A stretch of 48,877 bases of DNA, from NCBI GenBank assembly GCA_905221605.1, contig CAJNDS010000220.1:145001-193877 (forward strand), read 5' to 3'. The translations under genes and the position numbers were made by a program. Each line of letters begins with the position of its first letter. Positions within the stretch are counted from its first letter, which is position 1. Shown here piece by piece: positions 46,401 to 48,877 of the stretch. The stretch comes from Symbiodinium natans. Its lineage: Eukaryota; Sar; Dinophyceae; Suessiales; Symbiodiniaceae. Under the pieces are notes generated by a model. The model was given only the letters and a program-made list of their open reading frames with translations, had not been told where the DNA came from and made no database searches.

Positions 46401-48310
46401 CCCAGAACCGATGCCATGAGCCGTGACCCCTGAGTGGGTGCTTACTTGAAGGTTCATGGGTATCTAGAAGTGGGGTTATAAGTAGGGCAACTAAGAACCT
46501 CACTTCGGGTACTTCTTCCCCCTACTAATAACTACCCATATGAACCTCCAAGTAGGGTTGAGGGTTGACGTGTTTAGGGGTCACGTTGACCCGATGCATG
46601 GCAAGGGTCCCGTTCAAGCATCACTTTCGGAGGCTTGCTAGGGTTTGAGGCTTTGCATCTGCAAGCCTTGCCCTTCAAGCCCTTGGAAGCTAAACGCTAC
46701 ACATCGCCCTAAACCCTAAGCAGACATTATGTGTGTGATTTTTTCATTGTGCATGTCCCCAGTTGTTTGTCTAAACAGTAGTTAAAACCTTACAAGCCGG
46801 GAGGCCCCAAAGCCCCAGGACCCTAAACCTAAACCCTAAACCCTACACCCCAAACCCCAGACCCCAAACCCTAAACCCTAAACCCTAAACCCCCCCGCCC
46901 AGGTTCCGCTACATGTTCCGTGAGGCCGCGGCAGCCTCAGTCGGCTCCGGCCGTGGTGGTTTTGGGATCTCGGTTAGGGTTTAGGGTTTAGGGGTTTAAG
47001 GGTTTAAGGGTTGAAGGGTTTAAGGGTTTAAGGGTTTAAGGGTTTAAGGGTTTAAGGGTTGAAGGGTGTAAGGGTTTAAGGGTGTAAGGGTTTAAGGGTT
47101 GAAGGGTTGAAGGGTTGAAGGGTTGCAGGGTTTAAGGGTTTAAGGGTTTCAGGGTTTCAGGGCCTCAGGTTTTAAGCGTCCAAGGGTTTAAGGGTTTTGT
47201 GTTATGAGGGTTATTACAGTTTTTCTGGTTGTAGGGTTAAGGCAGGGTTTGGGGCTGAGGGCACAGAGTTCTGGGTGGACCGTGCTGGAATCGAGCGGTT
47301 CAGGCAGTTCAGGGTTTTGGTCATCTGCACCCGAAAGCCCACACGCCCAAATCCTATCAGACCTTCAACCCTGATGCTTCTAGCAGAGGCCCCAGGCTCC
47401 ACGTTCCTGAATCCCCAGGACCCTAACCCCTAAACCCCAACCCTAAACCCTAAACCCTATGGGTCAAAGCTCTTCCCAGGTTCAGAAGCTGCGCCATGTG
47501 CAGACCATGGGATATCGTCCCTGCATCATCTGGCTGCTGGCGCCTCAGATGGGCCTGGTGCGGCATGCAGAAGTGGGGTGCAGAGCCACGGTTTAGGGTT
47601 TAGGGATTAGGGTTTAGGGTGTTTAGGGTTTAGGGTTTGGGTTTAGGAACCCGAAGCCTGAAGCCCAAAACGAGTGGGGGCCTAATAAACCCTGGAGTGG
47701 CGAGCTCTTCTGCCTGATGTGGCATCGTGCTAGCATGCGAGGGCATGTGGTACTTGGCATGGGGTATGAGTAGTGCATCTCGGGCGCAGGTCGGAGTGGA
47801 GTCAGCTTGAGACAGAGGCTTCCCGCTTGCGAATGCCCATTTTTCGTGACCTGAAACCCCGAAGCCAGTGAGCTTCTCATTATTCGTTGGAGGGCGCTTG
47901 CTGAGTCACAAGGCGGGTTGAGCGTGTAGGGCGGTCTAACTTTCAACTGCGTAGCGACAAGCCCTATGACTGTGTCCCCGTCGGGGGGTGGGTTGGGGCC
48001 CTAAGCCCTGGGCTCAGGGTTCAGTCTGTGTCTCATGTTTCCCTGGCGCCCGCTGGTACCAGGACATCATCTATGCACGTAACACCTCAGCCTCTTCAAG
48101 AACTCTAAGATCCCGAGTGCAAATTCTCCCTTGCAACAGTGACCTGGCAGCCTCAGCCTTGCTTCCGCCCGCAATTTTGGTATGAAGTGAATCTGTGCAG
48201 AAGGCTCAGGACCTAAACCCTCGGTTGCTAAAGACATTCCGCAGGAGGCGCGGAGGGACTACTTGCGCAAAGCCGTCGCAGACTACATGGCCTTCACGCC
48301 TGCCATCCAG
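23857..48310 (+). CDS. Probable C-terminal continuation of the kinesin-like gene (micro-exons, function unrecognised)
   Basis: After the motor, the same architecture goes on: short GC-rich open segments preceded by CAG/GAG, ended by GC/GA/GT donors and bracketed by telomeric arrays. Consecutive exons agree in phase over several runs: 34311 to 39828 (checked through 35946, 37021, 38369, 39768), 39768 to 43495 (through 40776, 41244, 42190, 43467), and 45018 to 45904. This supports one transcript rather than scattered fragments. The encoded segments include helical, Leu/Glu-rich stretches (LDELLELAEQLLEL) and globular-looking ones (FNIHLCTVFDG, DVYFRPPTSEVYHMEL, GYRPCIIWLLAPQ). I do not recognise a domain; a guanylate-kinase-like fold crossed my mind for the last segments but has no firm support. 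Some exons are certainly missed, especially at 24-34 kb. The gene may run past the window end. Confidence 0.5.
24330..24395 (+). CDS. Candidate exon around AHELEVRG
   Basis: An open GC-rich segment after CAGTCAG reads HELEVRGPARSAQLEIRK in one frame, but another frame is also open. Placement between proven exon types and the GC-rich character are the only support. Confidence 0.3.
24539..24607 (+). CDS. Candidate exon after CTGTCAG
   Basis: A GC-rich segment after a C-rich tract and CAG, bracketed by CCCTAAA (24481-24515) and TTTAGGG (24659-24712). Two frames are open, so the product cannot be fixed. Confidence 0.3.
24756..25880. other. Unassigned stretch without telomeric arrays
   Basis: Overlapping open frames exist on both strands at 24756-25365 but none shows a clear coding bias or motif. 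The palindromic repeat B lies at 25694. GGGGCCTCTGTAAAGTCAAA and a similar segment recur at 25810-25890. Nothing else seen. Confidence 0.5.
25694..25771. repeat. Palindromic repeat B
   Basis: Left arm ATGTTCCCCCTTATACTAAC, right arm AAGGGGGAACATCCC, with a C-run in between. Confidence 0.75.
26093..26143 (+). CDS. Probable exon: AEEPPKSGSEGPEGAPQ
   Basis: Fifty-one nt, acceptor ACAGCAG, donor GA (CCGCAG then GATCCG), phase 0 at both ends, followed by a TTTAGGG array. An acidic, Pro/Gly-rich linker-like sequence. Confidence 0.5.
26160..26280. repeat. TTTAGGG array followed by (GT)n
   Basis: About twelve degenerate units, then sixteen GT dinucleotides at 26249-26280. Confidence 0.9.
26323..26395 (-). 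repeat. Dispersed repeat F, reverse copy
   Basis: On the minus strand it reads GGTATTCCCGTATGGTCCC then ACCCCCCAAAACC, and at the same internal place holds CCCTAAACCCTATT. Confidence 0.6.
26487..26613. repeat. 9-bp minisatellite AAGCAAGCC
   Basis: About 14 near-perfect head-to-tail units. In every + frame it is free of stops and encodes a three-residue repeat (K-Q-A in one frame), inside a longer open frame at 26418-26678. Confidence 0.95.
26937..27083. repeat. CCCTAAA array
   Basis: About 20 units, last ones CCCTCAA and CCCTACA; precedes the candidate exon at 27097. Confidence 0.92.
27097..27150 (+). CDS. Candidate exon: ASGAIGSRRSPRSAARA
   Basis: Begins after CCCCAG, bracketed by CCCTAAA (26937-27083) and TTTAGGG (27199-27281). 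Arg/Ser-rich; the 3' end is unknown. Confidence 0.4.
27199..27535. repeat. Two TTTAGGG arrays around the exon at 27309
   Basis: 27199-27281 perfect units; 27386-27535 with TTTGGGG and TTTCGGG variants. Confidence 0.9.
27309..27359 (+). CDS. Probable exon: KRPEVPGDLTDADPRLQ
   Basis: Fifty-one nt, acceptor TACCCAG, donor GC (CTCCAG then GCGAGC), phase 0 at both ends, with TTTAGGG arrays on both sides. Confidence 0.5.
27540..27615. repeat. Palindromic repeat C, second copy
   Basis: Arms GTAGGGAATGAGGGAATGAGG and CCTTCATTCCCTAC with CCCTTTAAGGG in the centre and no telomeric unit. A related centre occurs at 46128-46146. Confidence 0.85.
27748..28400. repeat. Three CCCTAAA arrays
   Basis: 27748-27900, 28012-28155 and 28317-28397, with CCCGAAA and CCCTAAG units, separated by short unique GC-rich segments (27901-28011, one possible exon after CACGAAG; 28156-28316). 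Confidence 0.88.
28479..28703 (+). pseudogene. Truncated AT-rich reading frame
   Basis: Open for 74 codons (contains ATGYETDQDGEEFIRQTF and NHVVTRNELAMED) with A/T-ending codons unlike any neighbour. A TAG lies directly upstream and there is no initial ATG, so the 5' part is missing. An overlapping frame from ATG 28501 is also open but looks less like protein. Family not recognised. Confidence 0.45.
29142..29408 (-). pseudogene. Cys-rich (possibly zinc-binding) gene remnant with one in-frame TGA
   Basis: From ATG 29408 there are 53 codons with paired cysteines (DCSICYEN, ICISETCPCNNNC), RING-like in spacing at the start. They end in TGA at 29247. The same frame continues for 34 protein-like codons (NDIILPDEFISKKKYFSFGK) to a second TGA at 29142. 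It reads either as a gene broken by one nonsense change or as a gene from a code using TGA as sense. Not recognised beyond that. Confidence 0.45.
29560..29772 (+). CDS. Small open frame at the AT-island edge (possible exon)
   Basis: After a T-rich tract and GCAGCAG comes a frame reading MQSAALAHLKQKQSRTSS and RRKTAGQLQCKIHLL. Composition returns to balanced here. It could be an exon of the long gene or a fragment; no motif. Confidence 0.25.
   Translation: MLCSFDAAVMQSAALAHLKQKQSRTSSVCRELRRKTAGQLQCKIHLLRQKGLFSVLKEYSSNHNNDPFRT
29773..31738. other. Degenerate telomere-derived and unassigned sequence
   Basis: 29880-30430 is rich in degenerate CCCTAAA-like words; 30560-30960 is rich in degenerate TTTAGGG-like words (TTTAGGGTC). 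A G-run lies at 30534-30562. No exon or motif could be defended here. Confidence 0.5.
31739..31905. repeat. CCCTGAA then CCCTAAA array
   Basis: Seven CCCTGAA units followed by about 15 CCCTAAA. Confidence 0.92.
32027..32275. repeat. AT-rich simple repeat with (TGTC)n/(TGCC)n
   Basis: TA- and AAAT-rich run to 32170, then TGTC, TGCC and TGTC tetranucleotide blocks at 32214-32273. Confidence 0.9.
32588..32805. repeat. CCCTAAA array before the exon at 32824
   Basis: Degenerate then regular; TTTAGGG units follow the exon at 32904-32970. Confidence 0.9.
32824..32862 (+). CDS. Probable exon: DAEAATQALEAP
   Basis: The acceptor is GCCTCAG. The frame is open to the TTTAGGG array at 32904 (through LGLCNQRLVEVAE). 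Several GC donors are possible, so the end is approximate. It is preceded by a long CCCTAAA array. Confidence 0.5.
33885..34018. repeat. CCCTAAA array before the exon at 34025
   Basis: Includes CCCTCAA, CCCTATA and CCCTACA units. Confidence 0.9.
34025..34063 (+). CDS. Probable exon: AQLRDALRRKAEK
   Basis: Strongly helical, acceptor CCGCAG, donor GC (GAGAAG then GCGGGG), phase 0. It is directly preceded by CCCTAAA/CCCTACA repeats. Confidence 0.55.
34147..34280. repeat. CCCTAAA/CCCTAAG array
   Basis: Precedes the exon at 34311; TTTAGGG/TTTGGGG units follow that exon at 34416-34490. Confidence 0.88.
34311..34372 (+). CDS. Probable exon: PSEGTPKQEEVVETPERSEEA
   Basis: The acceptor is GTGCGCAG; the exon ends GAGGC before GCCCTAG (GC donor, phase 2), which fits the incoming phase of the exon at 35946. 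Acidic linker. Confidence 0.5.
35787..35943. repeat. CCCTAAA array before the exon at 35946
   Basis: Mixed CCCTAAA, CCCTCAA and CCCGAAA units; TTTAGGG at 36028-36120 follows the exon. Confidence 0.9.
35946..35991 (+). CDS. Probable exon: TKPLDATKLDELLEL
   Basis: The acceptor is ACCCGAG, donor GC (GAGCTG then GCTTGG). It joins in phase to AEQLLELSF, making one amphipathic helix. CCCTAAA lies upstream and TTTAGGG from 36028. Confidence 0.65.
36252..36660 (+). repeat. Diverged tandem repeat
   Basis: TGCTTGCGATTTGTCGTTGG-like segments recur near 36252, 36311, 36460 and 36628 with GAAGAGGC nearby. Frames are partly open but no motif is recognised. Confidence 0.45.
37021..37066 (+). CDS. Probable exon: AEQLLELSFQSMELQ
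   Basis: The acceptor is GCCTGAG, donor GC (TGCAAG then GCGGCT). It ends in phase 1 and joins to give ELQDLLGG. A long TTTAGGG array starts seven bases after the splice site. Confidence 0.65.
37073..37165. repeat. TTTAGGG array at intron 5' end
   Basis: Thirteen perfect units starting seven bases after the exon at 37066. Confidence 0.93.
37172..37270 (+). repeat. Dispersed repeat F, intact copy
   Basis: AGTCGGAAGAATTAC...TTCCCTTATGGTCCCC...CATTAAGGCCCC. A reverse-orientation copy lies at 26323-26395. Confidence 0.65.
37395..37500. repeat. Palindromic repeat B, second copy
   Basis: Left arm AATGCTCCCCCTTATACTAG, right arm AAGGGGGAACATCCC; a G-run in the middle. A partial copy is at 461-503 (CCCTATTAAGGACTGTTAG). 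Confidence 0.75.
37520..37801. repeat. CCCTAAA array with long CCCTAAG block
   Basis: Mixed units then about 17 successive CCCTAAG units at 37678-37801. Confidence 0.93.
38369..38423 (+). CDS. Probable exon: LLGGVVADNLTNPNATS
   Basis: The acceptor is TTGTGCAG; the donor is GC (GTCGAG then GCCGTG), phase 2. It joins to give SRQKLAML. The next intron contains a complete small gene (38897-39505). Confidence 0.65.
38897..39505 (+). CDS. Secreted-type protein with two cysteine-rich tandem repeats (intronless, nested)
   Basis: The 202-residue protein starts at the internal ATG because it is followed by a convincing signal peptide (TALLVVMFLPQIAFA); the frame is open 49 codons further upstream. 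After a short linker with an NSS glycosylation site come two near-identical units of 86 residues (the second incomplete), each with ten cysteines: WCGNGGG, DACFIHKGC, NTCGVGWYC, FDTCDIHPDCSC, WICDC. The DNA units (39008-39265, 39266-39505) differ at roughly 14 sites, about half of them silent, which suggests selection on the protein. It is likely exported and disulphide-rich. I do not recognise the family. It lies in the same strand within an intron of the kinesin-like gene and has no introns itself, as expected of a retroposed gene. Confidence 0.75.
   Translation: MTALLVVMFLPQIAFAGNALRGSNSSTLLLGSQIGAWCGNGGGLPGTDACFIHKGCSNAGYSRDAANTCGVGWYCTDGQYVDSTTVFDTCDIHPDCSCGKASFKGIGGVGTWICDCSDSHGQSCGNGGGLPGTDACFIHKGCSNAGYSRNAANTCGVGWYCTDGQYVDSNTDFDTCDIHPDCSCGKASFKGIAGIGTWICDC
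39008..39505 (+). repeat. 258-bp tandem duplication coding the Cys-rich units
   Basis: Two head-to-tail copies starting TGTGGCAA at 39008 and 39266, in frame, with scattered third-position differences. The second copy ends at the stop codon. Confidence 0.9.
39768..39828 (+). CDS. Probable exon: QKLAMLSVLARSSHFPPEFK
   Basis: The acceptor is TTGTAAG, donor GA (TTCAAG then GACCAC). It is 61 nt, with phases fitting both neighbours (38369 and 40776). Codons are strongly G/C-ending. Confidence 0.7.
40089..40210. repeat. Low-complexity C/A-rich stretch
   Basis: Words such as GGCACCC, GAGCACCCCCCAAA and CACTCC recur with a short period. Both strands are open for long frames here (39863-40342), a composition effect. 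Confidence 0.6.
40290..40436. repeat. AT-rich tract and (TA)n microsatellite
   Basis: TATTATACATTAC-type words then almost pure TA from 40376 to 40434. Confidence 0.92.
40690..40755. repeat. CCCTAAA array at intron 3' end
   Basis: Eight to nine units before the exon at 40776. Confidence 0.88.
40776..40834 (+). CDS. Probable exon: EVCAEVCSKLRPRSFSNLEE
   Basis: The acceptor is TGCCAG; the donor is GT (GAGGA then GTAGGC), phase 2, joining to give EESGDAAL. It sits between CCCTAAA (to 40755) and TTTAGGG (from 40850). Confidence 0.7.
40849..41015. repeat. TTTAGGG array at intron 5' end
   Basis: About 23 units with three TTTGGGG in the middle. Confidence 0.93.
41141..41230. repeat. CCCTGAA variant array at intron 3' end
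   Basis: About ten CCCTGAA and CCCTAAA units before the exon at 41244. Confidence 0.9.
41244..41294 (+). CDS. Probable exon: SGDAALSALSTNDLVNA
   Basis: The acceptor is GACGCAG; the donor is probably GT (AATGC then GTGCTT), which restores frame into FNIHLC. Preceded by a CCCTGAA variant array. Confidence 0.6.
41344..41460. repeat. Palindromic MITE-like repeat A, full copy
   Basis: Terminal inverted repeats of about 32 bp: TACTTGCAAGTTCATGGGTA at the left, its near-exact complement at the right. Spacer of about 50 bp. No coding capacity. Confidence 0.85.
42190..42260 (+). CDS. Probable exon: FNIHLCTVFDGPAALKHW...
   Basis: A 71-nt exon with acceptor AAACAG and donor GC (GATGCAG then GCCCGG). 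It contains FNIHLCTVFDGPAALKHWL and is bracketed by CCCTAAA and, after a T/G-run, TTTAGGG. Clearly coding by third-position bias. Confidence 0.7.
42275..42425. repeat. T-run, G-run and TTTAGGG/TTTGGGG array
   Basis: T and G homopolymers at about 42275-42304, then about 12 TTTAGGG-type units after the exon at 42260. Confidence 0.88.
43125..43450. repeat. Long CCCTAAA array with AAACGCC block
   Basis: About 45 units including six AAACGCC at 43353-43394; precedes the exon at 43467. Confidence 0.93.
43467..43495 (+). CDS. Probable exon: THLPEVVSE (29 nt)
   Basis: The acceptor is GTGTCAG, donor GC (TCAGAG then GCGGGA). It takes the phase-1 G from the preceding exon. It is very short but the phase fits. 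Confidence 0.5.
43534..43587 (+). CDS. Candidate exon: SARRRQLKTMRRKVVQ
   Basis: A basic helical segment after GGACAG. The gap to the previous exon would be under 40 nt, too short for an intron, so one of the two calls may be wrong. Part of it (GGAAGGTGGTGCAGAG) is duplicated at 43615 within TTTAGGG sequence. Confidence 0.35.
43982..44230 (+). CDS. Coding-looking fragment of unknown origin
   Basis: An 82-residue frame with protein-like composition (HACCFCGMFNKSLAEVF, AVPVEGAPAFLHHWGC) in a stretch free of telomeric repeats. An overlapping +1 frame is also open. It may be a gene fragment in an intron; no domain recognised. Confidence 0.25.
   Translation: MQLLVRKPATRSLVFPSKPPERWHCYSAPSLHACCFCGMFNKSLAEVFAVSRQQDAEAVPVEGAPAFLHHWGCQTALVLSGS
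44529..44620 (+). CDS. Probable exon: KLSRSVRQTAEMENLNLQF
   Basis: The acceptor is CTATCCCAG. Third positions are almost all G or C in the frame KLSRSVRQTAEMENLNLQF, then CEPGQAMLSE. The exact end is unknown. CCCTAAA-like lies upstream and TTTAGGG from 44637. Confidence 0.65.
44637..44675. repeat. TTTAGGG array at intron 5' end
   Basis: Five to six units after the exon at 44529. Confidence 0.9.
44979..45017. repeat. TTTAGGG array at the very end of an intron
   Basis: Five units, the last TTTAAG serving as the acceptor of the exon at 45018; exception to the usual orientation. Confidence 0.88.
45018..45084 (+). CDS. Probable exon: DVYFRPPTSEVYHMELVSTD
   Basis: Sixty-seven nt, donor GA (GCCAAG then GAGCCC). 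The acceptor TTTAAG lies inside the end of a TTTAGGG array. It joins in phase 0 to ERLAALSE. Confidence 0.7.
45138..45190. repeat. TTTAGGG array
   Basis: Seven perfect units after the exon at 45084. The matching CCCTAAA/CCCTGAA block is at 45526-45575 before the next exon. Confidence 0.9.
45602..45661 (+). CDS. Probable exon: ERLAALSETPPLAVICIKSK
   Basis: Sixty nt, acceptor TTGTGAG, donor GA (TCCAAG then GAGCCT), phase 0 on both sides. Confidence 0.7.
45763..46072. repeat. TTTAGGG arrays around the exon at 45854
   Basis: 45763-45838 (TTTGGGG/TTTAGGG) before, 45955-46072 after the exon. Confidence 0.9.
45854..45904 (+). CDS. Probable exon: EQLRWYVPITAQAEPNQ
   Basis: Fifty-one nt, acceptor GTCAGAG, donor GA (AACCAG then GACTCG), phase 0. 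TTTAGGG-type arrays lie on both sides. Confidence 0.7.
46265..46352. repeat. CCCTAAA array
   Basis: About ten mixed CCCTAAA/CCCCAAA units; a second block at 46820-46892 ends just before the exon at 46903. Confidence 0.88.
46443..46554. repeat. Palindromic MITE-like repeat A, second full copy
   Basis: TACTTGAAGGTTCATGGGTA at the left, TACCCATATGAACCTCCAAGTA-type arm at the right; the arms pair over about 30 bp with a few mismatches. Confidence 0.85.
46903..46927 (+). CDS. Probable exon: FRYMFRE (25 nt)
   Basis: The acceptor is CGCCCAG after a C-run and CCCTAAA array; donor GC (CGTGAG then GCCGCG). It joins in phase 0 to VQKLRH. A second open frame exists, so moderate confidence. Confidence 0.5.
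46973..47160. repeat. Variant array of 8-bp TTTAAGGG units
   Basis: Starts as TTTAGGG, then about 18 units of TTTAAGGG or TTGAAGGG, a locally amplified variant. Confidence 0.92.
47480..47560 (+). CDS. Probable exon: VQKLRHVQTMGYRPCIIWLL
   Basis: The acceptor is CTTCCCAG. It ends either at a GC donor (about 47539) or at a GT donor (after APQMGL). Hydrophobic, globular-looking core. CCCTAAA lies just upstream; TTTAGGG starts about 30 bases downstream. Confidence 0.6.
47590..47648. repeat. TTTAGGG array at intron 5' end
   Basis: Seven units, some interrupted, after the exon at 47480. Confidence 0.88.
48063..48078 (+). CDS. Candidate exon: DIIYA
   Basis: Follows GGTACCAG and can end at the GT donor GTAACACC. 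Very short; phase with neighbours is not resolved. Confidence 0.3.
48245..48310 (+). CDS. Probable exon: EARRDYLRKAVADYMAFTPA
   Basis: Sixty-six nt, acceptor TTCCGCAG, donor GC (ATCCAG then GCTTGC). Strong third-position G/C bias. It is the last exon seen before the window end. Confidence 0.65.
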
Positions 48311-48340
48311 GCTTGCCGGAAGAGAAAGACTAGGCCTCAG

Positions 48341-48434
48341 AGTAGGCCCTTATTCCCTTTTTGGTAGGGTTCAAGTTCCCTTGCAACCCCCTTAAAACCA
48401 AAAAGGGCGCCTTTTCTATTCCTAGGTTACTCCT
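48341..48434 (+). repeat. Dispersed repeat D, copy near the window end
   Basis: Starts AGTAGGCCCTTATTCCC and ends CCTAGGTTACTCC; about 80% similar to the copy at 7510 by eye. It lies 30 bases after the exon at 48310. Confidence 0.7.
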
Positions 48435-48877
48435 GGGTCGAGGAGAGCAACAGTTTTCTTGGCTAGGAAGCAGCGGCCAGGGTCGCTGGGATGAAAGTGT
48501 GATTTCCCACTTAGGGGTGGCCCTCATCTGTGTCAAGTACTCCTTCCCGGAGAATAGGAACCCTCCCAAAAAGGAGAAACCCAAATTGTTGGAACCCCTA
48601 TGTCGGCCTTCTACCTCTAAGCCCCATACACCCTACACCTGAAGACATGAACCTTTCGGTGTTGCCTCGCTTTCCCCTGCGCAGGCAGATGACATCTATC
48701 GCTGAGTTGCTATTGCTTGACAAAACATCCGATGGGCGTGCTCGAAGCAATCGAAGTTTTTCGGCGTCTAAACCTTTCCGAAACAACCACCTGGAGTGCA
48801 GGCCTCTAACTTGAGCTTGTGATGCTTTCGATACATTGTCTCTTTCCCGAATGCAGAGTGGGTTTCATGTTTTAAGA
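48435..48877. other. Unassigned end of window
   Basis: No telomeric array and no defensible exon. Open frames on both strands (48361-48814) overlap each other without clear bias. Confidence 0.5.

Noticed and set aside
47480-48310. Guanylate-kinase-like domain
   Set aside because: Only a loose resemblance of GYRPCIIWLL to strands of that fold; the nucleotide-binding loop was not seen.
1-48877. True chromosome end (telomere)
   Set aside because: Arrays are short, imperfect, in both orientations, interleaved with exons, and neither window edge is a long uniform array.

Overview
The window looks like nuclear DNA of a dinoflagellate. Four things point that way: (i) a gene broken into very small exons whose introns mostly begin GC or GA, rarely GT, and end AG followed by G, a known dinoflagellate habit; (ii) plant/algal-type telomeric repeats (TTTAGGG/CCCTAAA) scattered through the interior in both orientations; (iii) an 11-nt match to the 3' end of the dinoflagellate spliced leader inside a retrotransposon LTR; (iv) GC-rich exons in a repeat-rich background. 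No genus can be named from this sequence alone.

Main gene. On the + strand a kinesin motor domain can be read from about 1.7 kb to 23.0 kb as 23 micro-exons of 27-92 nt. The kinesin landmarks come in the right order: VRVRPL at 2175, FAYGQT plus GSGKTYTM split by an intron at 4853/5235, NIASSRSH at 8796, LVDLAG at 10499, NINQSL at 11114, HIPYRESKL at 11474, LSTLQYAAQ at 13101 and IKNKP at 22614, followed by a glutamine-rich coiled-coil start at 22966. Most junctions also agree in reading phase. A further set of short, GC-rich, acceptor-preceded exons, often phase-compatible, continues to about 48.3 kb and is probably the rest of the same gene, giving a span of at least 46 kb. The function of that C-terminal part is not recognised.

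Introns. They hold telomeric-repeat arrays, usually TTTAGGG just after the 5' splice site and CCCTAAA just before the 3' splice site, so exons are bracketed by inverted telomeric arrays. They also hold several families of short palindromic (MITE-like) repeats, simple repeats and G/C homopolymers. In two places a telomeric array sits inside a copy of a dispersed repeat.

Retrotransposon. The largest intron (13134-22613) contains an antisense LTR element at 13480-22322. It has 287-bp direct LTRs, a 5-bp CCCTA target duplication in phase with the telomeric array, a polypurine tract, and a primer-binding site matching the anticodon arm of initiator tRNA-Met, as in copia/Ty5. It encodes about 2,600 residues in four frames. 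These carry a WW domain, an S1-like domain and six CCCH zinc fingers, with no recognisable protease, integrase, reverse transcriptase or RNase H. Each of the three frame changes is a -1 shift at an A-run.

Other inserts. A small intronless gene for a secreted-looking protein with two 86-residue cysteine-rich repeats is nested in an intron at 38.9-39.5 kb. An AT-rich island at 28.48-29.56 kb carries decayed, foreign-looking reading frames. No rRNA, tRNA or CRISPR array was seen.
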